DNA of 44,269 nucleotides, from contig NZ_AEWI01000015.1 in assembly GCF_000191885.1 (NCBI RefSeq), positions 1 to 44,269 of the forward strand, read 5' to 3'. The notes beneath the pieces are model-generated. The model was given only the letters and a program-made list of their open reading frames with translations, was not told where the DNA came from and made no database searches. Positions 18,961-28,499 of this stretch are shown one piece after another; position 1 is the first letter of the stretch, and every line of letters starts with the position of its first letter. This DNA comes from Anaerophaga thermohalophila DSM 12881. Lineage in GTDB: Bacteria; Bacteroidota; Bacteroidia; Bacteroidales; Marinilabiliaceae. Position numbers and translations under genes: made by a program.

Positions 18961-21900
18961 ATGAAAAAACAAAGTCTAATTTACATTCTGTTTCTTTTGT
19001 TTGGAGGAATAGAAGCTCAGAATCCGATAAGTCTGGGCTCAGGAAGCTTTGCTGAATTTCCTCCTCCATCGGTTTACGATGAAGGGGCATATTTTGGAAA
19101 GCCTTACAGTGAGATAAAGGATGGATGGCCGTGGTACATTCATCCTGATAAAATTGGTGAACCAATTCCAACTAATGATTGGTGGACTGCCACTATTTTT
19201 GACCAATATACAGGATTTCTGGACGCTTATCCTCACCGTGTAGAAGGAACCTCTTCCGGCATTAAAGTTTCCCTTCCTGACCGTTTTGAAATGCAAGGAG
19301 ACAGAGGCATTGGAACGGTATATGAATCCTGGATAGACATCAGGGGGAAAGTGAAACCATCTGAAGCACCCGAAACCGAGGTTTTCACCGGATTTGAGAC
19401 TGAAACATATCCTCAGGGGTGGTTGGTTTCAGAAAATCCTGCTTATCCGGGGCCGGTTAAGCTATCAGATTTGAGCCAAACACCTACACCTAATGGTTTT
19501 TGGGGTGATCGGTTTGTAAATACCTATAATGGTAATGGCATTTTGATGACATTGACCTCTCCTGAATTTACCATTGAAAAAGATTATATATATATGCTCG
19601 TGGGAGGTGGAAATTATCCTGACGACGCTTTTGTTGGTCTTTTTGTTAACGGGCAGCGCGTTTTAAGTGAAACAGGTGAAAATAGCGGAACTATGACCTG
19701 GAGACAATGGGATGTTTCGTCCTTTAAAGGTCAGAATGCAGAAATCAGAATTGTTGACAATACTACCGGTGGATGGGGTTTTATTATGTGCGATAATATT
19801 GTCTTTACTGATCTTACAGAAATCGGCAGTTCTTTTACAGACGCTTTCTGGCCTTCTGATGCCAAGGTATATGACTGGTCCGATTTAGGATTTACTTTTA
19901 AAATGGAGGATGATTTTGGTAATTACATGGATTGTTCTGTATTTCATGGTGTTCCATTTACATGGATCGATATAGAAGAGGTTGACCCTGTTTTTACACT
20001 GAGTCATTTGGTTGACGGGGTTTATGATTCAAATAACCAGGAGATTACTACTTATCCGATTCAGAGAAATTCGTTGTTCTTTTCCGTTAATGGAAAAATA
20101 TTCGGGGTTCACGGTCCGGAAGGAACTATATTTGACAAAACGGAACAAGGTGAATGGCATCCACAGCTTCCGGAAGGTTCTTCAGGCTATTTGGTTGTTT
20201 CAGTGATTCCGGACTTGTCATTAATTGCTCTTTATGAGGATCATGCCAGAAATAAAATTGTTGACAGTCGCTTTGAGTGGGAATATAACCCGAACGTTGG
20301 GAAGATTCTAACCAGCTTTAAGGTAGAGACACAAAATCTGGAAACTGGAACGATCAATCAACCTGTGTTAATGAGCTTTCTTCCTCATCATTACAGAAAT
20401 ACCGATCATCCTTCGTTTATAGTTAATGCCAATTATAAATCTATCATTGGTGAAATGCAGACCTCTTCAGGGACTACTTTTTCTTTTTCATACGATTTTG
20501 GTGGAATGCCTCCTTATTTACCATCACCGGTCAATTTGAGTGAGAACAGGCGACAACGTTTAAATGAGTTGATAACTGCCCGTGTGAATGCGTCAGAAAA
20601 TGCCTTTGACGGAAATACTTATGCCAAAGGATTGAATGAACGATCAAATATTATGCTAATGGCCAAAGAGCTTGAGCATCCCGGATTTGTTAAAATAAAA
20701 AACAGTCTGAAAAGGGAATTAATAAACTGGCTAACTTATGAGCCGTCAGAAGCATCAAGCGGTAGTTATTTTTTTAGCAGGTACCCTAATTTTGGAGCAC
20801 TAATCGGTTTTCCGTGCGGATATGGGTCCCAGGCATTTAACGATTTGCATTTTCATTATGGTTATTTTGTTGTCGGAGCGGCGCGGTTAATGATGGTTGA
20901 TCAGGAATTTAAAACGCAATATGGAGATGTGGTTAAGGAAATAGCCAAGTCCTATGCCAACTGGAAACGCTATGGTGAAAATGATGATTCCAAACTTCCT
21001 TTTTTGCGCAACTTTGATCCATACATGGGACATTCCTGGGCAGGAGGTGTTGGTAATTTCGTTGACGGAAATAATCAGGAATCAACCTCGGAGGCAATGA
21101 ATTCATGGTTTGGGATTTATTTGTTGGGAGTTGCCCTCGAAGACGAGGAAATCATGTCCATTGGAGCAACAGGTTTTTTGTTGGAAGGTCGGGCTACCAG
21201 ATATTACTGGTTCAACAGGCACGGTGATTTGCCTGAAGCTTACCCGTTTAACTATGTGGGAATTCTTAAGGCAAATAATCTTTCTATGGCAACCTATTTT
21301 AGTGGGGATCCTGCCTGGGCTTTCGGAATTCAATGTGTACCCTCCGATTTTTATTACAATCACTACCTGGTCAATGATCCCTTACTTGCAGCTGCTGATT
21401 TCGATGCCATGCTGGCTGACAGGGTGCAGTTTGGATCTTTTGAAAATACTGACGTATATGCCAATCTTGCCAATATGGGGGCTTACCTGGGAGGGTATCA
21501 ACTGAATTATATCAAAACGTATGAGCCCGCTTTAGCCGCTGATTTGTTGGATCAGTTTTATGAAAATGAAGCAGGAGAATGGACAGAACATACCAATGTG
21601 GCAGTCAATTATTATTTGGCGAATGCAAATAAAGATTATGGACATCCTGCTAAGGGGTACCATACAAGCATTTCTACAGGTTCTGTTTATGAGCATCCTG
21701 AAACAGGAGAATTTACTTATTTGATATATAATTACAGTACCAGCCCTAAGGATGTTACGGTTTATCGTGAGAATACTGCTATTGAAACAGTTAGTGTAGG
21801 GCCTCATCAATTCTACAATTCAGCATTAAATAACCAGCGACCTGTCGCTGAAGCTGGTGAAAACCAATCTCTTGAGATTTCTGAAAGTACAGTTCGACTT

Positions 21901-22782
21901 GATGGCAGCGAAAGCTATGATTCAGATGGTAGCATTGTAATCTTTCAATGGAGTCTGGAAGAAGGAAGCGGAGCATATATTGTTAATCCCGGACAAGCAA
22001 TTACAAATGTTGAAAATCTGGTGCCGGGGGATTATATTTTTAAACTGACGGTAACGGATGATGAAGGTGCACAAAGTTTTGATTTTGTTTCGGTAAGCGT
22101 TCCGATTAATCCAAATGAAATAAACCTTGCACTGAATAAACCTGCTGAAAGTTCTTCCAATCAGGCTGGTTTCACCGTAACACCCGTAAATGATGGTGAC
22201 CCCGCAACTCGTTGGAGTAGTGAAGCTTTCGATCCTCAGTGGGTGGTGATCGACCTGGAACAACAGTACTGTTTGCAAAGAATTGAATTGGAATGGGAAG
22301 CTGCCTATGCCACTGATTATGAGATACATTTGAGTAATTCCCCGCTTTTTGAAGATTATGCAATTATTGCAACCGTTTCCGGAGGGGATGGAGGATTAGA
22401 TGTAATACCAGTCGACAAAACTGTTGCAGGCAGATATTTACGTTTTTATGGTACCAAAAGAGCTACCGAATATGGATATTCTCTTTTTGAAATTAAAGCT
22501 TTTGGCCAAAATACAACAACTTTTATCGGACAAAAAAATAATGAAGAGCCGAATTGTTTAATCTATCCTGTACCGGCAAAAAATACCCTCAAAATTGTTG
22601 TTCCCAACGAAGAATTTCATGTAAGGATTTTCAATATTGCCGGCATAGCCATTCTTGAATCTGAAAGTGCTGTCAGTGAAATGCAGCTCGATATAACAGC
22701 TGCCAAAAACGGGCTTTATTTCGTTGAAATAATTCTGGCAAATCATAAAACGTACCTTAAAAAACTCATAATTAATAAATAA
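18961..22782 (+). CDS. Secreted GH81 endo-beta-1,3-glucanase, multimodular
   Basis: A 1273-aa enzyme expected to cut internal beta-1,3-glucosidic bonds by inversion. Signal peptide 1-19 (ends IEAQ). The GH81 N-terminal sheet begins at about 60 (NDWWTATIFDQYTGFLDAYP). A separate module is spliced in at about 141-286 (FTGFETETYPQGW to CDNIVFTDLT), resembling the jelly-roll module of GH32-type secreted enzymes. The catalytic half has HFHYGYFVVGAARLM, DPYMGHSWAGG (D686) and NNQESTSEA (E707, E711), the classical GH81 catalytic region. A PKD-like domain follows (about 960-1045), then an F5/8-type C (CBM32-like) domain (about 1058-1178), then a Por/T9SS sorting tail (about 1198-1273). It is the first gene of a convergent beta-glucan locus. 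Confidence 0.93.
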   Translation: MKKQSLIYILFLLFGGIEAQNPISLGSGSFAEFPPPSVYDEGAYFGKPYSEIKDGWPWYIHPDKIGEPIPTNDWWTATIFDQYTGFLDAYPHRVEGTSSGIKVSLPDRFEMQGDRGIGTVYESWIDIRGKVKPSEAPETEVFTGFETETYPQGWLVSENPAYPGPVKLSDLSQTPTPNGFWGDRFVNTYNGNGILMTLTSPEFTIEKDYIYMLVGGGNYPDDAFVGLFVNGQRVLSETGENSGTMTWRQWDVSSFKGQNAEIRIVDNTTGGWGFIMCDNIVFTDLTEIGSSFTDAFWPSDAKVYDWSDLGFTFKMEDDFGNYMDCSVFHGVPFTWIDIEEVDPVFTLSHLVDGVYDSNNQEITTYPIQRNSLFFSVNGKIFGVHGPEGTIFDKTEQGEWHPQLPEGSSGYLVVSVIPDLSLIALYEDHARNKIVDSRFEWEYNPNVGKILTSFKVETQNLETGTINQPVLMSFLPHHYRNTDHPSFIVNANYKSIIGEMQTSSGTTFSFSYDFGGMPPYLPSPVNLSENRRQRLNELITARVNASENAFDGNTYAKGLNERSNIMLMAKELEHPGFVKIKNSLKRELINWLTYEPSEASSGSYFFSRYPNFGALIGFPCGYGSQAFNDLHFHYGYFVVGAARLMMVDQEFKTQYGDVVKEIAKSYANWKRYGENDDSKLPFLRNFDPYMGHSWAGGVGNFVDGNNQESTSEAMNSWFGIYLLGVALEDEEIMSIGATGFLLEGRATRYYWFNRHGDLPEAYPFNYVGILKANNLSMATYFSGDPAWAFGIQCVPSDFYYNHYLVNDPLLAAADFDAMLADRVQFGSFENTDVYANLANMGAYLGGYQLNYIKTYEPALAADLLDQFYENEAGEWTEHTNVAVNYYLANANKDYGHPAKGYHTSISTGSVYEHPETGEFTYLIYNYSTSPKDVTVYRENTAIETVSVGPHQFYNSALNNQRPVAEAGENQSLEISESTVRLDGSESYDSDGSIVIFQWSLEEGSGAYIVNPGQAITNVENLVPGDYIFKLTVTDDEGAQSFDFVSVSVPINPNEINLALNKPAESSSNQAGFTVTPVNDGDPATRWSSEAFDPQWVVIDLEQQYCLQRIELEWEAAYATDYEIHLSNSPLFEDYAIIATVSGGDGGLDVIPVDKTVAGRYLRFYGTKRATEYGYSLFEIKAFGQNTTTFIGQKNNEEPNCLIYPVPAKNTLKIVVPNEEFHVRIFNIAGIAILESESAVSEMQLDITAAKNGLYFVEIILANHKTYLKKLIINK

Positions 22783-22796
22783 TATAATAAAACGAA

Positions 22797-22910
22797 CATG
22801 AATTTTGTAGGGTTGAAATCTCAAAATGACGTGAACAAAATTGGCTTACGATGATCTTACGATTCATCGTGAGTTCCATCCGACCTTAATAAATAAATTT
22901 TATACTGATG
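22797..22910 (+). repeat. Family-A-type element providing the GH3 start codon
   Basis: The element starts near AAAACGAACATG and ends in GAGTTCCATCCGACC, then AATAAATAAATTTTATACTG and ATG. That final ATG (22908) is the GH3 start codon. The tail is shared with copies at 27585-27609 and 44243-44269; the head is a variant shared with 18403-18494. The tail includes a small inverted repeat (CATCCG at one end, CTGATG in place of CGGATG at the other). Confidence 0.7.
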
Positions 22911-25900
22911 AAAAATATGGATATTCTTAAATGGATAGTTTTGTTTATTTTTCTGTCAATTATTCCTGAAGGAATAGCACAGAAATATACAGGCTTAACA
23001 GCAGTCTCTTCAGACGGACAAGAACCTACTCAGATATTTGACGGAAACACCACCGGAACGATGTGGCAGGATTCGGAGAATATCGATGATGCCTGGTTAA
23101 TTGTGGATATGGGCAGTGTAAAGGAAGTTGATGCTTTCAAAATATATTGGGAAAATGCCAATGCACTGGATTACAACATTTCTTTTTCCGAAGATGGTGA
23201 AAACTATTTTGGAACAATTGAATATAGAGAACTGCCATTTGGAAATCGTGTTGATGTGGAAACAGACCTTAATTTAAGCTGCCGATACATCAAAATGCAG
23301 GGAGTTACCAGACAGATGGGGTATGGGTATGCCATCTATGAATTTGAGGTATATCCACCATTTACCCCGGAATTAACTTCCTTGAGGATAGTGCCTGAAG
23401 AAGAAAGTGTTGGTGTAAATGAAGTGGTGAATTTTGATGTGATAGGACTTGATCAAATGGATAGGCCTATTGCATTATCGCAAGCCACTACCTGGACTGT
23501 TCAACCTGCAAATGGCAGTTCTGTCACATCAGCCGGAAGTTTTTCTTCCTCCGAACCGGGTTTTTATGTTGTAACAGCTGTTAACTCCGGTTTATCTGTC
23601 GAAGCCGGGGTTGAGGTTCTACCGGCTGAACCTGTTATTTCATCAGGGAAGACGGTGACTTGTTCTTCGGGAGATGGCAGTCTGGTTGTGGATGACAATT
23701 CCGGAAGTCGATGGATTGCTGAAACAGTTAATGAAGAATGGCTTGTCATAGATTTAGGGGGAACTTATATCATTTCGGATATTTTTATTCTTTGGGAAAC
23801 GGCAAATGCCAAAGATTATCTGATAGAAGTTTCAGAGGATAACAATCAATGGGCACCAGTTGCCGAAAAGACGGGGATGGCTGCAGGCGAGAGAACAGAT
23901 CGTTTAACCGGTATAGATATGGAAGGACGATACGTTCGATTGACAACACTTGCTGCCAATACTCAGTGGCCATATTCGATTTATGAATTTAAGGTGTTCG
24001 GGACTCAGGGAAACGGTAATGACAATGAGGCACCATCAGCACCAGGGGCTTTATCAGCAGCTCCGGCTACCTATGCAGTTTTTCTGTCATGGGGTGCAGC
24101 AACCGACAATAATGCCATAGATCATTATGTGGTTTTTAAAAATGGAAACCATGAGGCTATAGTTGATGGTAATAGTACATCGTTTACAGTTAGTGGATTA
24201 AATCCGGATACTGAATATCAGTTTAGTGTTCGGGCTTATGATGTTGCGGGAAATGAGTCCCCGGAGACTTCCGTGGTGACAAGGACAAACCCTGTAGAGA
24301 GCAATGATACGCCCATTTATGGTATTGGCAATATTGCCCTGGGCATGCCCACGGAACACTCCTCTGTAAATGTAGAAGGCGTCAACGGATCTTCTAATGC
24401 CGTGGATGGAGACCTGACATCTCGCTGGGAGAGTGGATTTAGCGATGATGAATGGATGTCGGTTGATCTTGGTTTAAATCATTTTATTGATCGGGTTATT
24501 ATTCACTGGGAAACGGCCTCCGCGAAAAAATACGAAATTCAGGTTTCTATGGATAATGTAAACTGGGAGACTGTCTATGTTTTTAATCCTCAGGATGAAT
24601 TGCCGGTTGAACCCCGAACGGATGATCTCTCGTTTTCACCTGTGGTAGCCAAACATGTCCGAATGAAAGGTGTGGAACGAAACACCCAATGGTCCTATTC
24701 AATTTTTGAATTTGAAATTTATAGCCCGGGGAGCGGAGTCGATGATATTCCTGATCCTAATCCCAATCCCAATCCGCCACCGGTACCTCCGGGTCCTGCC
24801 TCTTTTGAAGTATTGACTCCTGCAAAAGGTGTTGTTGTGTGGGACAGTCGCCGTCCTACACTGACTTGGGAAAATGTTAGTAGTGCTGAAACATACGAAA
24901 TTTGGGTAAATATTACCAAAGATCATTATGACTGGTATCAAATGGGAAGTTTGCTCGACAGATTTACCAAAATAGGGGAAGTGTCGGAGTCCAACTTTAC
25001 AGTTTCGACAGATTTGCCGGACAGATGGACCTATAAATGGTATATTGTGGCCAATACTCCTTCCGGGAAACAATATTCTGATTTAGGGAATTTCAGTGTT
25101 TATCTTCCTGAAGTAACCAGTGTTAACGATGGTGTAAGCATTATTGATGGTTGCAGAGATCTGAATAAAAACGGACAGGTTGATCCATATGAAGACTGGC
25201 ATTTGCCAGTAAGTGAGAGGGTTAATGATTTGATGTCGCGAATGACTATTGAAGAAAAAGCATATCAAATGTTTTACAATGCACAAAAATACCCTTTATC
25301 GGGATGGGCATTTGGTCCGGGCACCGTTGAAGATATGCTGGAAAAACAAAAAGCGGCAGCGCAAACCCGTTTGGGAATTCCTTTTGTTTCAGCCGGAGAT
25401 AATATCCATGGTTATGCCACCACGTTTCCCACTCAAAGTACTTTGGCAGCATCCCGCAATCTGGAACTGGCTTTTCAATGTGCCAATATGCAAAGAACAG
25501 AACAAGTAGCGGTGGGTGCAAGAGGTGTTTTAGGACCGCTTGCAGAAGTTGGCACAAAGGTCTTATATCCTCGTATTCAGGAAGGTTGTGGAGAAGATGC
25601 TGATTTTGCGGCGGCTATGGTACGTGCATTAATTTGTGGCTATCAGGCAGGTCCTGAAATTAATCCGAATTCGGTAATGGTTACAACCAAACACTGGCCT
25701 GGTCAGGGAGCAGGCGGTGAGGCGTTGGTGGTTTATGATGCAATAACAGCCAAGTATCACCTGAAACCCTGGTTTGCCCATATGGATGCGGGAGGGGCTA
25801 CGGTAATGCCGGGATATGCCGGAAGTTCCTATTTGGATCCTGGAGGGCCCGGAGCGGGAGACAGTAAAAAGATTATAGATTACCTGAGAGAAACTGTGGG

Positions 25901-27212
25901 TTTTCAAGGACCTGTATGTACCGATTGGTTGCCTTGGGGAGCATGGATTGATGCGGCTAATGCCGGATCAGATATAATGGGAGGAGCAGACCCTGGTGCA
26001 GATGGTTTTAGTATGAACAATTTTATCGCGGGTGTTCCTGAAGAAAGAATCAACGAAGCTGTTGAACGGATTTTGAATGTGAAGTTTAGACTTGGTGTAT
26101 TTGAAAATCCCTATGGAGATCCTGTTAACGGGAAGAATACCTGGTTCACGGAAAGCAATCAGGCGCTGGCTGTTGATGCAGCACGTCAATCAATGACTTT
26201 ATTGAAAAATAATGGTATTCTGCCTCTCAATCCCTCAGCAGGAACTAATATTCTTGTAACCGGTGCAAGAGCTGATGATGGCGATAGTTATCGCATCTGG
26301 ACCAGTTATTTTCATGATGAATATGGTGCTCAAACGATGTATGAAGCCATTAAAGAGCGGGGAGATAACAATGGATTTAATGTATATCTGAATGATGCTG
26401 TTAATCCTTCTGTAGCTATTGCCATTGTGGGTGAACCTACTTATACGCACGGCACCATGTATGATAATGAGAAGCCCTATATTCATGATGCCTATTATGC
26501 CATTTCCAACTCCTATGAATATGATCTGTCAACGCTGAATGATTTAAAAAGCCGCGGTATTCCTATGGTTGTTGTAGTTATTATGCCTCGTCCTTATGTG
26601 TTGCAGGATGTTTTAGATATGGCGGATGCGGTGCTGATTGCGTATCGCCCGGGTGATGGTGGAGGCCCTGCATTGGCACAGGTTCTTTTCGGAGATTATC
26701 CGCCAACCGGGCGTCTTCCTTGGCAATTGCCCAGAAACATGGAACAAATAGGAACGGATGATTTAGTAAATCAACAGGAAAAGTGGGATCTGCCTTTCGA
26801 TTTGGGCGCTACTGCCGCAGAACGTCAGGTTATCAGAAATAAAATTGCTCTGGGTGAGCCTTTGCTGCCGGAATATGGGAATCCATTGTTCCAGTATGGA
26901 TTTGGAATTCAGGGGTATAACGGAGATGACACACCAACGGGAAATTTTGAAGACCATGAAAGTAAGATTGCCTCATTAATGTTAATTCCAAATCCCGCTG
27001 AAAATTACGTGGAGATTCAATTTCCGGAACAAGTAGATGGTTTGGCCAATGTTACCATTTTTACGCTTAAAGGTGTATCTGTTTATGATGCATCAAAAAT
27101 TATCACTAATGGTCGGACCCAAGTGCAATTGTCTTCCTTAGATACAGGGATTTACCTGGTTAGAATGCAGCTGGATGGTAAATTTTACTCGCAAATACTA
27201 ATGAAGAAATGA
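22908..27212 (+). CDS. Secreted multimodular GH3 beta-glucosidase
   Basis: A 1434-aa exported enzyme that probably releases glucose from beta-glucan oligosaccharides. Signal peptide about 1-25 (ends GIAQ). Order: F5/8C module (~28-150), Ig-like domain (~152-244), second F5/8C (~245-366), FN3 (~375-465), third F5/8C (~470-608), Pro/Asn linker (~612-630), FN3-like domain (~630-738), GH3 catalytic domain (from ~748, with an EF-hand-like DLNKNGQVDPYEDW) and GH3 C-terminal domain, then a T9SS tail (~1355-1434). The nucleophile region is GPVCTDWLPW (D1006). KHWPGQGAGGEA, also GH3-typical, lies upstream. The ATG at 22908 is used here; a second Met four codons on (MDILKW) would also give a signal peptide. 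A strong terminator follows at 27274-27313. Confidence 0.92.
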   Translation: MKNMDILKWIVLFIFLSIIPEGIAQKYTGLTAVSSDGQEPTQIFDGNTTGTMWQDSENIDDAWLIVDMGSVKEVDAFKIYWENANALDYNISFSEDGENYFGTIEYRELPFGNRVDVETDLNLSCRYIKMQGVTRQMGYGYAIYEFEVYPPFTPELTSLRIVPEEESVGVNEVVNFDVIGLDQMDRPIALSQATTWTVQPANGSSVTSAGSFSSSEPGFYVVTAVNSGLSVEAGVEVLPAEPVISSGKTVTCSSGDGSLVVDDNSGSRWIAETVNEEWLVIDLGGTYIISDIFILWETANAKDYLIEVSEDNNQWAPVAEKTGMAAGERTDRLTGIDMEGRYVRLTTLAANTQWPYSIYEFKVFGTQGNGNDNEAPSAPGALSAAPATYAVFLSWGAATDNNAIDHYVVFKNGNHEAIVDGNSTSFTVSGLNPDTEYQFSVRAYDVAGNESPETSVVTRTNPVESNDTPIYGIGNIALGMPTEHSSVNVEGVNGSSNAVDGDLTSRWESGFSDDEWMSVDLGLNHFIDRVIIHWETASAKKYEIQVSMDNVNWETVYVFNPQDELPVEPRTDDLSFSPVVAKHVRMKGVERNTQWSYSIFEFEIYSPGSGVDDIPDPNPNPNPPPVPPGPASFEVLTPAKGVVVWDSRRPTLTWENVSSAETYEIWVNITKDHYDWYQMGSLLDRFTKIGEVSESNFTVSTDLPDRWTYKWYIVANTPSGKQYSDLGNFSVYLPEVTSVNDGVSIIDGCRDLNKNGQVDPYEDWHLPVSERVNDLMSRMTIEEKAYQMFYNAQKYPLSGWAFGPGTVEDMLEKQKAAAQTRLGIPFVSAGDNIHGYATTFPTQSTLAASRNLELAFQCANMQRTEQVAVGARGVLGPLAEVGTKVLYPRIQEGCGEDADFAAAMVRALICGYQAGPEINPNSVMVTTKHWPGQGAGGEALVVYDAITAKYHLKPWFAHMDAGGATVMPGYAGSSYLDPGGPGAGDSKKIIDYLRETVGFQGPVCTDWLPWGAWIDAANAGSDIMGGADPGADGFSMNNFIAGVPEERINEAVERILNVKFRLGVFENPYGDPVNGKNTWFTESNQALAVDAARQSMTLLKNNGILPLNPSAGTNILVTGARADDGDSYRIWTSYFHDEYGAQTMYEAIKERGDNNGFNVYLNDAVNPSVAIAIVGEPTYTHGTMYDNEKPYIHDAYYAISNSYEYDLSTLNDLKSRGIPMVVVVIMPRPYVLQDVLDMADAVLIAYRPGDGGGPALAQVLFGDYPPTGRLPWQLPRNMEQIGTDDLVNQQEKWDLPFDLGATAAERQVIRNKIALGEPLLPEYGNPLFQYGFGIQGYNGDDTPTGNFEDHESKIASLMLIPNPAENYVEIQFPEQVDGLANVTIFTLKGVSVYDASKIITNGRTQVQLSSLDTGIYLVRMQLDGKFYSQILMKK

Positions 27213-27273
27213 TAAGTGCAGTGTGATAATACTTGTTGAGAAGGTATTTTCTATAAGTTGTAACAAAAATAAG

Positions 27274-27313
27274 AAGCAGTGAATAATTCCTTAGAATCAT
27301 TCACTGCTTTTTT
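27274..27313 (+). terminator. Rho-independent terminator after GH3
   Basis: AAGCAGTGAATAATTC pairs with GAATCATTCACTGCTT around a four-base loop (15 of 16 positions pair), followed by a T-run. It lies about 60 bp downstream of the GH3 stop and should end the GH81-GH3 transcript. Confidence 0.9.
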
Positions 27314-27374
27314 AGCATCCTTTATGCATACACTATTGTTATGATAAGTTCAAATATCAATAAATACAAGTAAC

Positions 27375-27587
27375 CGCTATCAAATTCGAAGCATGAAAAA
27401 GTAAACTGTTTTCAATTTAAAAATGATGTGAACACTTTATTATTATTTGCTGATAAAAAGATTTTTGAGGATGTTGAAATATTGGCTATCCATTTTGCCG
27501 ACAAAATTATCAATGAAACGAGCATGGCAAAGTTTTACCACAATCAGAATATGTATAAGTTCTTGCATGCGAGTTCCATCCGACCTT
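27375..27587 (+). pseudogene. Short coding-like remnant overlapping a family-A repeat
   Basis: An open stretch without a good start codon reads FADKKIFEDVEILAIHFADK and then continues into the A repeat as NETSMAKFYHNQNMYKF, ending at the TAA inside its tail. It has no recognised domain. It may be the 5' piece of the relic that follows, or chance. Confidence 0.3.
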
Positions 27588-27609
27588 AAAAATAAATTTT
27601 ATACGGATG
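27513..27609 (+). repeat. Family-A element, complete copy
   Basis: A 97-bp copy beginning ATGAAACGAGCATGGCAA and ending AATTTTATACGGATG. GAAACGAGCATGGCAA at the head is a near inverted repeat of TTGCATGCGAGTTCC in the middle, and CATCCG near the start of the tail is inverted at its end as CGGATG. It matches 44174-44269 closely. The terminal ATG opens only a 15-codon frame here. Confidence 0.8.
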
Positions 27610-27912
27610 AAAAATTATTTGCCTCTGGTACTTGAAAAGAGAGATAATTTCTAAAGAAATTCGCAGTAATATCCAGTAAGTTGATTTAGAAACCATAGAA
27701 CAAGTTGACGGCACGGAGATTGGAGGTGAATGGCTTGTGAAACAAGTGTTTGACAAATTAGGAAATGAGATCAATGCAACCCTCAATATTAGCGTGAACA
27801 ACAATGAGAATAAAAAAATCTATATTAAATTATGCACCAGACCAACAAATGACCAAAAGCAAATTTTCGACAGCCATAATTTTAAATACCGCCCACATGT
27901 TAGAAAAAAATA
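27586..27912 (+). pseudogene. Degraded DDE-transposase-like relic
   Basis: Joining two frames gives a transposase-like text. NKFYTDEKLFASGT is followed, after a one-base shift, by YLKREIISKEIRSN, then a TAA, then VDLETIEQVDGTEIGGEWL with VKQVFDKLGNE. The tail reads CTRPTNDQKQIFDSHNFKYR and PHVRKK before a TAG at 27910-27912. The EIGxEWL and C-terminal lysine-rich pattern recall IS1634/IS4-type transposases, from memory only. It is clearly inactive: there is a frameshift, an internal stop and no full catalytic core. It begins inside the family-A tail at 27586, so the repeat and the relic may share origin. Confidence 0.45.
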
Positions 27913-28143
27913 GTTCTCCAATTGAAAATCGTAACACGTTTTATTTGATATGTTTATGTTTGTGTTTCTGTATTTCAAGTTGGGTTAAGGAATTTGCCTG
28001 TTTAAAAACGGGTTGTTAATTTACGACAAGTTTTGATGCTATTTATGGCAAATTTCCTGTCATAACTGGTAGTGGCAGAAATATTTTCATATAGGAGTGA
28101 TTTTGGCAAAAAAGTGACTTGATTACAAACTTTAAATTAAGGG

Positions 28144-28285
28144 TGAGTCCGGTCTAAAAAGCATCTTTATTGCCAAACTCGTTGTAGTTTTAATTTTTTG
28201 CATCGTCATTAACAGCAAGTTAACTCCGATACAAAAAATTAAAATGCCTTGATTTTGACAAAAATATGCTTTTATATTGCACTCA
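28144..28285 (+). repeat. Family-C MITE-like element, copy C1
   Basis: 142 bp running from TGAGTCCGGTCTAAAAAGCA to CTTTTATATTGCACTCA. The ends are imperfect inverted repeats of about 34 bp: the left end TCTAAAAAGCATCTTTATTG corresponds to TATAAAAGCATATTTTTGTC on the reverse complement of the right end. Copy C2 at 38102-38243 has the same length in opposite orientation and about 90% identity by eye. It has no coding capacity. It sits 215 bp beyond the GH55 stop. Confidence 0.82.
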
Positions 28286-28441
28286 ATTATAAAAAATTAG
28301 TCAGGACTAATAACATTTACAATTTTTCTGATAGACTTACAAATATCCCTTTATATATTTCAGACGAGAAAGGTCTAAAAAGAAAGACTTCTAAACAGTT
28401 ACGTACCATGTAAGTTGAGCCCAAACATTTCATCTCTTAGG

Positions 28442-28468
28442 CGTTAAAATGATTTTCTTTCATTTTAA
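28442..28468 (-). terminator. Hairpin downstream of the GH55-like gene
   Basis: GTTAAAATGA and TCATTTTAAC pair around a seven-base loop, about 30 bp past the stop of the minus-strand GH55-like gene. The T-rich run lies on the plus-strand side, so termination efficiency for the minus-strand gene is uncertain. Confidence 0.45.
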
Positions 28469-28499
28469 CACACTTTCTTTTTAGACAGCCTCATGAAAA

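Noticed and set aside
27804..28019. 71-codon plus ORF after the transposase relic
   Set aside because: It reads a different frame from the transposase-like text through the same bases; the relic frame has the better protein pattern.
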